Below are positions 1 to 9,546 of a stretch of DNA of 64,000 nt, in pieces. This stretch comes from Sphagnum compactum (lineage: Eukaryota; Bryophyta; Sphagnopsida; Sphagnales). How positions within the stretch are numbered: the first letter of the stretch is position 1; each line of letters opens with the position of its first letter. The notes below the pieces were generated by a model. That model was not told the origin of the DNA and did not search any database. It was given only the letters and a program-made list of their open reading frames with translations. The DNA lies in NCBI GenBank assembly GCA_965153455.1, contig OZ234494.1, forward strand, positions 22,196,001 to 22,260,000, read 5' to 3'. Made by a program: the position numbers and the translations under genes.

Positions 1-563
1 TTTGTACTCGATGGGACCTAAAAATATGACAATCTTTTGAAACAGTAGGTGAAAGCGAATCTTGAAAAGCACATAGGCAGGGTGCTAATGACATTCGTTT
101 CCCATTGACACCCCAACATGTAATGTCTAATTTTTGGTATGGATCATTTTCCATGAGTCTTGGAACACTACATGAAACTTGGAATTTGATGCTTAAAATT
201 AGATCAACATCAATAGTAATGGAAGCAAGTTGGTTGCACATTATCGTCTTCTAATCTTCTGTAAGCTGAGGATGAAGAATATTAGGCCTGAGTAATTTCT
301 GATTAACTTTTTCCTGCAAAAATCATTCTAGGACACCTTGCCTCATGTGCAAGAAAGTGATGCTAGCTGATGGGATTGTTTGCTTAGATAATGGTAAATG
401 TGGCTCAACATAGTTTACTCATAGTCAACTCATAACTCTCCATTTCCATGTTTTGTCTTTTTTTCCTACTGTAACTTTCTTTCAAGCACAAAGATTTTCC
501 CATTGTGAGTCATCATGAGAAGTGGATTACCCTTTAATCAAATTTGTTTCTTTTTGTGTTTGT
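1..563. other. Intergenic, nothing recognised
   Basis: This stretch is AT-rich and holds no open reading frame with recognisable protein similarity, no RNA gene and no clear repeat. Its right end, a T-rich tract ending in TTTGTAG just before 566, looks like a 3' splice site of the decayed gene that follows, so part of it may once have been an intron. Confidence 0.4.
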
Positions 564-565
564 AG

Positions 566-966
566 GAATGTTCAAGGTTTGGTTTGCAAGATGCTACAAG
601 GTTTGTTCTCTAGTATGTGGTCTAGGGAAGAGGTTCTTAGAGGTTTTCAATCATACTTGAATTGAAGAACTTGGCATTAAACATTTTTGAATTAATTTCT
701 CGTGGTCTTCTTAGTCAAAGGTTTCTAATAAGGATTGATGGGTGCACCAAAAAAGGAAAAAATTGGAAGGCGTTAATGGGAAGGTATGTAAGGAGTGTGT
801 GTATGCAAACATATGAGCCCAACACATTGCTCCTTGACAATTCTTTAGCAACTATGGGAGCAAGACTACCATCGATGGCATCAACATGTCTCCTTCATCT
901 AGAGAATAAAGTTGTGGCTGTTTATGGTGATGGAGGCTTCATGTTAAATTTTCAGGCAGGATTCTA
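566..966 (+). pseudogene. Fragment of a thiamine-diphosphate enzyme (acetolactate-synthase-like)
   Basis: The reading frame at about 810-960 encodes a segment that resembles the start of the thiamine-diphosphate-binding domain of acetolactate-synthase-like enzymes. It has a PNTLLLDNSLATMGARLPS block followed by VVAVYGDGGFM, where GDG begins the metal and cofactor motif of the family. The remainder of that motif, including the later Asn, is absent because the frame stops at 965. A second short block at about 566-600 reads GMFKVWFARCYK and looks like the piece that normally lies just before the first block, but about 200 bases of unrelated sequence separate the two. Real family members are about 550-600 residues, so this is a small remnant. 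The substitution of Gly by Arg in the ATMGA-G-LPS block and the missing flanks argue for a pseudogene. A divergent exon of an intron-rich gene that mostly lies outside the window is possible but less likely. Confidence 0.5.
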
Positions 967-1254
967 ATATTTCTTCCCATTGGGTCTTAAAGTTAAGAAG
1001 TGGGCATTGGAAATATTTATAGCTTAAATAATTCTTTACTTTCCCCTTTGTCCCATTGTTGAACTTTTGGAATGAGAATGAGCTGTAGACTTGTTGCAAA
1101 AGTTTGAAAGATTAGGCAAAAAAAAGGAATTTTGCTAAGGGTTAACAGGGGCATTGTAATATGTAACAGATAAATTTATTGAGTATTTTGATGGTTTTTG
1201 CAAGAGATGGAGACAACAGTGCATTTAGATATCAACTTGACCATTGTTGTTCTA

Positions 1255-1765
1255 AATGACAATGGCTTTTCAATTTTCAATATTCAAACATTTCAGTTTT
1301 CAGTTTTTAATATTCAGACATTTCAATTTTCAATTTTTAATATTTAGACATTTCAATTTTCAATTTTCAATATTCAATATTCAAACATTTCAATTTTCAT
1401 TTTTGGTATCTAGACATTTCAATTTTCAAAATTTCAGATTCCTTCCAGACATTTCACAAAAAGATTTCAAATTTTAATTTTCAATTTTCAACTTTCAATA
1501 TTCACACATCCAAATTTAGACATTTTAGTTTTCAAATTTTCAAATTCCAAGCACTTCACATGGAAATTTCAAATTTCAAAATTCAATTTTTAGCTTTAAG
1601 TATTCACACATCCCAATTCAGACATTTTAATTCTCAAAATTTAATATTCCAAACATTTCACATACAAATTTTTAATTTTTATTTTCAACTTTTATTATTC
1701 ACACATCGAAATTGAAACATTTCAGTTTTTAAAATTTTAGATTCCAAACATTCCATATACTATAA
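1255..1765. repeat. Low-complexity degenerate tandem array
   Basis: About 500 bases are built from variants of short phrases such as ATTTCAATTTTCAATATTC and AGACATTTCA, repeated with an irregular spacing of about 25-40 bases. The repeats decay from left to right. The small open frame across it is only a reading of the repeat and is not a gene. Confidence 0.8.
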
Positions 1766-2076
1766 TACCTTTGCAAGTTTGGCACATGCCTCCCAAACAA
1801 TTAATTAATTTTGAATATTCAATTTCGAAAAGTAAAATACTCCGAAAGATTCTTTATTTTCCTTCCCAAAGAGTTGGTCTTTGGAATAAAATATTGATCA
1901 TGGTCACATTGGGCAGAGCTATTACGCAATGAGTTGCTTGTTAATGGAGTTTTGGAATGTCTTCTTGTTTCGTGAACAAATTGTAGAGCAATGGTGTCAT
2001 TGACCTTTAGTACAACAAAGTTGCTACAAGGGTCATCAATAAAACCATTGTGTAATTGACAAGGGGATATATAACT

Positions 2077-2460
2077 CATGAATGTGAGTTGTGTGGTTGA
2101 GTTCAAGGTTTTGGCGAAAAGTTGTGAAGTCATCAATGTATGATGTGGTCCTTCTTCATGTGTTGAGTTCAAGGTTTCCACCATAAGTTGTAAGCATAAC
2201 TATCCACAAGTCTCAAATTATGGGGGACAAATTCCAAGTTTTGGGCACAAGATGTGAGTTTGAGTTCATGAATGTGAGTTGTGTGGTTGAGTTCAAGGTT
2301 TTGGCCAAAAGTTGTGAAGTCATCAATGTATGATGTGGTCCTTCTTCATGTGTTGAGTTCAAGGTTTCCACCATGAGTTGTAAACATAACTCTCCACAAG
2401 TCCCAAATTATGGAGGACAAATTCCAAGTTTTGGGCACAAGATGTGGGTTTGAGTTCAAG
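2077..2460. repeat. 190-bp tandem duplication
   Basis: Two adjacent copies of a unit of about 190 bases lie head to tail. AATGTGAGTTGTGTGGTTGA occurs at 2081 and again at 2271, and the similarity continues through the whole unit with only scattered substitutions. A truncated third start follows at about 2440. A minus-strand open frame at 1819-2184 crosses the first unit but resembles nothing I know. Confidence 0.85.
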
Positions 2461-2878
2461 GGTTCTTTGAGATGCAAGTTGTGAAAACACATCCTTCTAG
2501 TCTACAACAAGAAGGGCGAGCACCGTTTTTTCATAAGTGAAAATGGGTTGGATTGAGTTCTTCAAAAGGTTTACACAAAAATTGTGAACACATATTTTCA
2601 CAAGTCAATTGCTGTAAAAAAAAATTTTAAAGGCAAGAAGGTTATACCTAAAACTTAGGGTAGAGAAGGAGGACCATATATCTATCTATCAATCATTATA
2701 TATACATATATATTACACACATTGGAGAACTACAACTTAGGATTCATTGAGAAACAAAAGTAGTAAAATTTGCTTCCAAAATGGGGTCCAAAAAGAAGGA
2801 AAGAAAGAAGATAAAAGATTGAATCTACAAAAGGGTAAAACCTACACTACATATTCACACAAGGGTAGTTCTCAACCC

Positions 2879-2933
2879 TTAGACCCAAAACTAAACCCTA
2901 AACCCCAAAAACCACTCAACCCTAAACCCCGCT
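2879..2933. repeat. Short interstitial telomere-like tract
   Basis: The tract contains several degenerate copies of the plant telomere word CCCTAAA (for example AACTAAACCCTAAACCCC and CAACCCTAAACCCC). It lies just 3' of the stop codon of the minus-strand PADRE gene. Short telo-boxes of this kind are common in plant DNA, and the tract is too short and imperfect to be a telomere. Confidence 0.6.
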
Positions 2934-2965
2934 ACCATATATCTCTCTTCTATACAAGGGTGTAA

Positions 2966-5503
2966 TCAAGGAGAGCATTCGTTTAGTGTTGCCAAATGGG
3001 GTTGCCATTGCCCCCTATGACGCCTGCTTCGACGAGAGGATCGTCTTCTATAACGTAACATTGTTGCATCGGGGACAAAGAGAGAAGGAAAGGCAAGGCT
3101 ATGTTCAAAGCTAGAGAGATTGTCTTCTTCTGTCAATGTGCTTGTTTTGAAGCTTTGATTGTTGATAATAGGTAGATCAAACTCCTCTCCCATGAGGTTG
3201 TGATCTGTGAATGTCGATGTGATCCTCGAAGGAGCATTGTCCTGGGACTCGAGCACACTCTTAGCACAAGTGTGAGAAAGTGCAAGATTGTTTTTCCTTG
3301 CTATTGTATAGTGATGATCTCTAGAGGTTTGCATGATGCCGGTGGATGTGTTGAAATATTCGGCTAGTTTCGGACGCCTGCTCAATGTTTCTGATGATGA
3401 TGAAGGTAATTTTGACTGCATCATCGAAGAATCTCTGGCGGCGACTTGCTCTCTACTCTTGCTCACTCGCTTTAGATTGTTGTAGGTTTTCATCGCTTCT
3501 GAGGTGCCTAATTGTGCCTTGCCAGTTTGTAACATCTTTAGCAAAATGCTTGTTCGTTTCCTATCTAATTCCTTGTGCTTCTCGACTATCGGATCTGAAG
3601 TATGGCGAAGCTTGTGCGAGGAGGATGATGATGATCTACCAGGCGCTTTCGCTACCTCATTTATCCTCGCAAGTTGATCACTCGATAGAATGTCTGAAAT
3701 GCTGATGCTACCTGTATAGAGCTGGTGCAGATGTTGAAAGAGATGAACATCTGGCAAGCTCCTCGAATCTAAGTTTTCCTCATTATAAGCAACTTCCGAT
3801 CTCATGTCATCATCACCTTCGAATTCCACTATGTATTCATGTTTCTTCGACTGCCATGTCGAATTCTCCACAGCGACATCCTCAGCAGTGCTTTCAGTAT
3901 TCCAGTCATCTTTTGTTCTCCTGTTCGCCTGCATCTCTGCAGATTTCCTTCTGTCCAAAATTTTGCCATTCTCTTGCAACTGCAGTTGCAAAGCTCGTTT
4001 GCGGTCCTTCACAGCTTCCTCCACCAGATATGGAGAGAGATGGAGTCCTCGCCGCCTCACTTGCGATGACGAACGGCGTGTTGCATCGTTGCAGCTCCAG
4101 GTACAACTGATCCAATCTGCACTCCTTGTAGCCAATTTCAGTCTCTCAACTCTAGTGCTTGTCTCGTGGTCGCGTTCCTTGTCTGCAACTCTTCCTTTCT
4201 CAAAAACATTGTTATAGGCAATCTTGATCGGATGCCCTCGCGATGAACCCGACGCAGTAGTTACAGTGCTGCTGGTGCTATTCTTGATTCTGCTGTCACT
4301 CCTCATAACCATCGCTAAACTGCTTGGATTTCTTTCCTCGTGCTTCAATGTGTTTCTTGGTACTACGTATGCGTTTCTTTCACACCTTGCTACCCTGGTA
4401 AAGCGAGCAACACACAGAGCTGAAAGTCTCTGGCCCGCAGGAGGAGGAGAAAGTTTTGCTGCAGCACCTGCCTCGACGTTGCAGGAGCTCGGAACAACCA
4501 TCCCCCCTGCTGCAGTACATCTCCTCCGCCTCATCTCTTCTGTGTCTGATCTGCCATGATGAGTGTTCTGACGTTCCTGTAATCCTCGCAATACGTCCCT
4601 TCTCTCATCGTCCAAGTGATCAGCCAGTTTCAGACGCCTTTGCGACGCCGCAGCTCCTCCTACTGCGGCGTCCTCAATACCTGTTTTGCTTGCAGAACCT
4701 CTGCCGGCATCCTCAATACTCCTTTCCCTTAAGCTCTCGGTGTTCCGACCTTTGTCGATGGCACTAGACCGTGCTCTCTCATCGTCCGAGAGTTTATGCA
4801 AAACACGGTTCAAGCTGTTCTTCGGAATGCGATGTGTCGTATTGTGGGTTTCCATCGCCACGTTCAGTCTGAAGGCTTCTTGATGCCACTTACTGGAGGA
4901 CTTCGGCTGCATGACCTTCTCCCTTACGACAACAGTTTCCTTATGATCCGATGATCGCCTGTGCTGATGCTCCCTGAGCGCCGGTCGAATCTTGGAGGAC
5001 GTTTCGTTGACGATCTGCATGCGCATTGGAGATTTGTAGAGCACTGTGTGGCAAGAAGCAGGGGCGTCAAGACTTGCGATGGTTGTAGTACTGGCCACCA
5101 CTTTCTCATGTTCGCCAGAGAAAGATGAATCTGCGGACTGCCTGGGTTCAGAACTCGCGGAGCCAGAGTTGGAGCGCCGAACGATGCAAGGAGTGGTGGA
5201 TGTGGTCGACATGCCGTTGCAGCTCTGGCGACGTACGAGATGGAAGAATGTATAGAATGGGACGATGAAGAAGAACCTGTTGCCACGCATCAACGCCACC
5301 TCTGGGGCCCAGACTGTGCTTGGGCAACGGCAAACCTCTGGCGTTCCTCCATGAGAACTGGACAACATGATTTCCGCTACACTGACTGCAGGTCCGAAGT
5401 ACTCGTCAATGTGCTTGCCTGCATGTACTATCTTCACTTCCTCGGCACGAGAAGGTGCCCCGCCCATCACTCTTCCAAGTTCTGTTGAAGAGAAATTCTC
5501 CAC
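2966..5503 (-). CDS. PADRE (DUF4228) domain protein with long Ser/Arg-rich tail
   Basis: This is an uninterrupted frame of 845 codons and ends with TGA. Residues about 23-92 match the PADRE/DUF4228 domain. They begin EEVKIVHAGKHIDEYF, pass through a SVAEIM segment and a VAPEV-type turn, and end in the hydrophobic FFFIVPFYTFFHLVRR block where typical members have K-Y-F/Y-L-V-P. The domain is known only from plants, where its genes often respond to pathogens and stress, but its biochemical role is unknown. Residues about 93-845 are rich in Ser, Arg, Lys, Glu and Thr, with no membrane segment, signal peptide or known domain visible. They look largely disordered, with many basic clusters. Most PADRE proteins are about 150-250 residues, so this one is unusually long. 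The ATG at 5503 is chosen because it gives the normal short N-terminal lead to the domain. The DNA is clearly richer in G+C than its flanks, as expected of a real gene. I am confident it codes, fairly confident of the domain, and cannot assign a function. Confidence 0.8.
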   Translation of the reverse strand: MENFSSTELGRVMGGAPSRAEEVKIVHAGKHIDEYFGPAVSVAEIMLSSSHGGTPEVCRCPSTVWAPEVALMRGNRFFFIVPFYTFFHLVRRQSCNGMSTTSTTPCIVRRSNSGSASSEPRQSADSSFSGEHEKVVASTTTIASLDAPASCHTVLYKSPMRMQIVNETSSKIRPALREHQHRRSSDHKETVVVREKVMQPKSSSKWHQEAFRLNVAMETHNTTHRIPKNSLNRVLHKLSDDERARSSAIDKGRNTESLRERSIEDAGRGSASKTGIEDAAVGGAAASQRRLKLADHLDDERRDVLRGLQERQNTHHGRSDTEEMRRRRCTAAGGMVVPSSCNVEAGAAAKLSPPPAGQRLSALCVARFTRVARCERNAYVVPRNTLKHEERNPSSLAMVMRSDSRIKNSTSSTVTTASGSSRGHPIKIAYNNVFEKGRVADKERDHETSTRVERLKLATRSADWISCTWSCNDATRRSSSQVRRRGLHLSPYLVEEAVKDRKRALQLQLQENGKILDRRKSAEMQANRRTKDDWNTESTAEDVAVENSTWQSKKHEYIVEFEGDDDMRSEVAYNEENLDSRSLPDVHLFQHLHQLYTGSISISDILSSDQLARINEVAKAPGRSSSSSSHKLRHTSDPIVEKHKELDRKRTSILLKMLQTGKAQLGTSEAMKTYNNLKRVSKSREQVAARDSSMMQSKLPSSSSETLSRRPKLAEYFNTSTGIMQTSRDHHYTIARKNNLALSHTCAKSVLESQDNAPSRITSTFTDHNLMGEEFDLPIINNQSFKTSTLTEEDNLSSFEHSLAFPSLFVPDATMLRYRRRSSRRSRRHRGQWQPHLATLNECSP

Positions 5504-7300
5504 TCCCTTTCAATCACCCAGTAGAAAAAAAATTCAGAATATATTCATGTGCATCGAAAGAATGCCAAGAATTCCACTTCACAAACTGGGAATCTTTACA
5601 CAAATGTTTTCAGAAGATTCTCTACAGTTTCTCCCTTGAGACAATCATCTTCATGAGCCCCTTAGAAATCTCTTTATCTAAGATCCAAGATATTGAATCT
5701 TTTTATCAGAGATTCAAGATGAAATGGCACAGATCTTCCTTGTGACAGGTCCTCAATCATGATGTGATAGTGCATGTTGTGGTGCTTGCAGCAACAGGTT
5801 TTGAATCTTCCTCTATCTAGACTCCTCCATGAAGACTGCAGGTATGAAATCATTACACTGAAATGATTCCACATTTGCTTGTTTGAATGTCACCAGACAC
5901 ATCTTTGGCTACAAGCTGAACAATCAGACACAGACTTGGTTTCAGTGAGTCCCTTGACTTTGGAGGCTTTAGATGCTGTCTCTCTGGCAATCTGGGTTTC
6001 TCAACCAGAGTTCCAATTGCCCCAAAATCTAAAAGAACTGCATCCCTCTTCTCCATGTGGTGTAATTACCCTTGCAATCTAGACAACACTTAGGGTTGTC
6101 CAATTTGTAGCTCTAGAATCCAAATGAAAAAGTGATCTCGCAATCTGGAGAATGGGTTATCTGCTAAGTGAACAATCTGCAGAGGAAGTTTGATCAGCTT
6201 ATACTCACCAGAAAGTACTTCGAAGAGGTTACAAACTCATTCTCAAGAGCATGCTCCCTCTGCAACCAACTTGCTGCTGCAACAGCTTCTCGTTTGCACT
6301 GTGTTCAAAACGCCACTTCTTCAAGACCAAGATTCCCTCATTGACACTGGGGACCGGTGCTTGCCTTCCTCCTCCCACCCAAAATTGCAGGAGCTCCAAT
6401 CTGCACATTGGCTATGGCCTTTCCAACAACGATCTTGATGACAGGCAAGTCCTAAATTCCTTCCGCCCACACAGAATAGCACTATGATTCTTCAAATTCC
6501 TGAAGAATCTGAAGAGAAGTTCCCCTTGGCATAAGTCCTGTAGTGGTCAGACCCCCAAAAATTCTACCAGCGCTGGGAGCCTGTGCTCTGCTGAACTACT
6601 CGCACTTCTGAGTAATCCACAAATATTTCTTCCCACATCTTGTCCGGTGTTGTGGAAGTTCTGTGATCAGACTTCAATCTCCAGAACGTTGAATCTGGCA
6701 TATTTGCAGACTTCAACAGTTGATCCCTGATCGACCTCGAGTAGAGTAGGACGGACTTTCACACGGGATTCAGGTGAAAACTCCTGACCCTCAAAACTTC
6801 TTCTCCGGCGATGTTCATCGGTAAAACTAGCAGGCAATACATGGAACTTGGGACGATCACCAGAGGCTCAGAGAGGTCAAGACCGATCACTTGGTAGAAA
6901 GGGAAGAAGAGAAAAGACTAGTCGAAGGAGGAAACCTATCATTCGGATCGGTACTACAAACGGCACACTACCCAACCCTCGGTTCAAGCTCAATAGGGAA
7001 TTACTGCCCGCGAACTCCCCATCTGTAGACTAACTATCTATCTCAGATTACAGAGAAACATCTCAAAGCTGATCTATGCCGACAAGAAGAAAAAAACCTT
7101 AGTCTCAGACTTGGTATGCCATGCATGTCAACAGAAGTTCACCCATGGGATGTTCAGCAGCCTTCAGCTCAAGCCGGAGGTTCTTCTTAGAATCCCTAGT
7201 ATCTCTCACAGTACTTTCAACGAGCTGTAGGTTGTCTCCTCTCTCTCTTTCCCTGTCATAGACGCTTGCTTCCTGCTTAGTGCATGATCCGTTTCTCAAA
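5504..7300. other. Upstream region of the PADRE gene, no gene seen
   Basis: This DNA has a more balanced base composition than the intergenic sequence around it and could hold the promoter and a long 5' leader of the minus-strand gene. Frames here are short and on both strands, without recognisable similarity. A CT-rich tract lies at about 7236-7255. I cannot place a TATA box or transcription start with confidence. Confidence 0.4.
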
Positions 7301-7549
7301 GAAAATTACACACAAATCTTCAAAGGTGGGTTCTTCTGGGGGCTGGGTAGGGGGCATGAGGCGGACCAGAACCTCGCACAATGCCACGGGAACCCATGGG
7401 CCTGCCTACCTGCATCAGCTGGACACAACAGTACCCTGTGCACCTGCATGATCAGACAGTTCCGAGACAGACCAGGACAGGTCAGTTCACCTCTCTCTCT
7501 TTCTCTCTGGGGACCCACCAGTTCTCTCCCTCTTGCAGTGCTTCCAGTG

Positions 7550-8210
7550 GACTCTTGTCGCGGTCTAACTTCGTCACTACTGTCCAACGTCATGTGGGTC
7601 TTGTCTTACCGCACCTCAACTCAGTACGGAACAAGGTTTTTTCCCCTAATTTTGTGATCGAGTCACACTGGTGCTCATGCATAAGAGGAATTAGCCAAAT
7701 TTGGTCACAGCCCATAGAGGAAAGTAGAAAAATTCAAGCATGGTGACCTCCTGGAACATATCAATGTGTAAATATGGCGATTTCAGAATTTTTCCCCTAA
7801 AGTTGGTAACTTTTCTTATCAGCACTTTTCTTTTTCTGAAAAAAAAATCCTTTGTATGGATGAGTCGCAGACTGGCCTCTTGTGGCTGTCTAACTTCATC
7901 CCTACTTTCTAACGGTGTGTGGCTCTGGTCTTCCCACACCTCCTGGACTCAGTAACGAACAGGGTTCTTTTTTTTCTTCCAATTTTGTAGCCATTTCGGT
8001 GATCATCCACAAGAGGAATTAGCCAAATTTGATTATAGGTCAGAGAAGAAAGTAGAAAAATTCAAGAATCCTAATACATTTTGGCAACCTCCTGAAACTT
8101 ATTATTATCTAAATATGGCATGACTTCAGAAATTTTTTTCCTAATGTTGGCAACTTTGTTGCATTTTTTTCATAAAAAATCCATTGGTTGTATGTATGAG
8201 TTGCACCGGA
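7550..8210. repeat. Two tandem copies of a ~328-bp repeat
   Basis: Two diverged copies lie head to tail. The phrase AAGAGGAATTAGCCAAATTT occurs at 7683 and 8011, followed in both by AAGTAGAAAAATTCAAG, a word like AAATATGGC and then TTTTTCC-CTAA, so the period is about 328 bases. The copies differ by many substitutions and small indels. They do not code for anything recognisable. Confidence 0.8.
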
Positions 8211-8829
8211 TTAATTTTTGTTTTGTTGCCAAAGAAAAAACGCTGGTACTAAGGGACCCCATTAAAAAATAAGAGAAGGAAGAAGATAATCACCCACCTA
8301 CAGCTGCTTGCTTGCATCATGGGGACGACTCCGGCATGTTATGCAAGTAAACTGTTATAAGTGATACAACCCAACGGCTGTCATTTTGCGTAGCAAAACG
8401 GCTGTCATTCTTGTAGAGTAATTTGATGACGCCTTCCTGGATACAAGTATACATCATCAGTATGTATTAATGTTGAAATACCTTACACCAGCAGGTCCTT
8501 CCATAAAGCTAGTACCAAAGGTCTCTCTGCTCTGTGCTAGTGGGAGGGAGGGCACACCACACCCAGTGTTTTCTAATGCCTCAGAAGTCTAGCTTGGCCC
8601 CACTACAGGTGTTCCCTTGAGTAAGGTGCCTGGGCCACTCTCATGTTCCATGCACCTCACCCACAGATAGGTACAACTTGGGGCCAAGGCCTAATTCTTG
8701 ATATCTGCAGGTAGGCTAGTTGATGGTAGGTTTTCTGGCTACCTCATGTGTAAAACTATTCTATTATCTACTCTCTTTGATGTAAACCAGCCAGCGCTTC
8801 TTCTTTTCTTCGTTTTGTTGAATTTTCGT

Positions 8830-9070
8830 CACTTAGTTGACCCCAAAATAATCCAATGGGACACATGCATAGGATTTTTGTGACAAAAGTGTGACAAAAT
8901 TTCCAGATTTCCAGGAAATTTTTTTTCTGAAATTGCCATATTTAAACAATAGGTTCCAGCAAGTTACAAAACTGTAGCAGGATTCATTAAATTTTTCTAC
9001 TTTCTTCTTTGATGGGTAGCCAAATTTCATTAGTTCCTCTTGCGGATGATCATCAGTGTGGTTACATCAC
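8830..9070 (-). repeat. Third, inverted copy of the ~328-bp repeat
   Basis: Read on the minus strand, this segment repeats the same order of phrases as the tandem pair to its left: GATCATCCGCAAGAGGAACT, then GAAGAAAGTAGAAAAATT, then AAATATGGCAATTTCAGAAA, then an AAAATCC phrase. It is therefore an inverted relative of those copies. The three copies within 1.5 kb suggest a local or nested mobile repeat. Confidence 0.7.
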
Positions 9071-9336
9071 AGAATTTGGAAAAAAACAAAGAAAAACCGA
9101 CCTGAAATAGCCAAAAGTTATTCCAGTGAAACACACTGAAAGAAAGAGGAAAGAAAAACCCTAAACCCTGAAGAATATCAAAGGAGACAGGTCCCGTCAA
9201 AATTCTGGCTTGTCAGATGTTAAAAAGCCGTAGCTCTGCTAGGTCTCAGAAATCAGAGTTTGTCTATTACTGAATATCCACTTCATGAGTCAGAAATTTG
9301 AGGATTAAGTTAGTTGGGGTTTAGTTCAATATTGAA

Positions 9337-9546
9337 GGTGTATTCACACTTGGTATTAGGGACTCTAGTGTTGAATCCCCTAACACCATGCTAGTCATTT
9401 AGGACTTGAACCTATTTATCATGAAGATTTTATGTCAAGCTAACATTCATTAACATTAAGCTATCACCCATTTAACATTGAGTGCCACCTAGGATGTCAC
9501 TTAGATTTTCATTTAACACTAACTTAACATCAAGTGTGAATGCACC
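9337..9546. mobile_element. MITE-like element with ~22-bp terminal inverted repeats
   Basis: The left end reads GGTGTATTCACACTTGGTAT and the right end, read inverted, GGTGCATTCACACTTGATGT. Similarity continues inward to a TAGTGTT word on both sides. The 210-bp body has no coding capacity, which fits a miniature inverted-repeat element moved by a transposase made elsewhere. I do not see a convincing target-site duplication and cannot name the superfamily. Confidence 0.6.

Noticed and set aside
1255-1765. Array resembling a CRISPR-like repeat block
   Set aside because: The unit is low-complexity, variable in length and without unique spacers, and the DNA is plant nuclear.
4224-4559. Plus-strand frame of 111 codons with a hydrophobic N-terminus inside the PADRE gene
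   Set aside because: It lies wholly opposite the 845-codon frame, whose domain match is clear, so it is a shadow of that gene.
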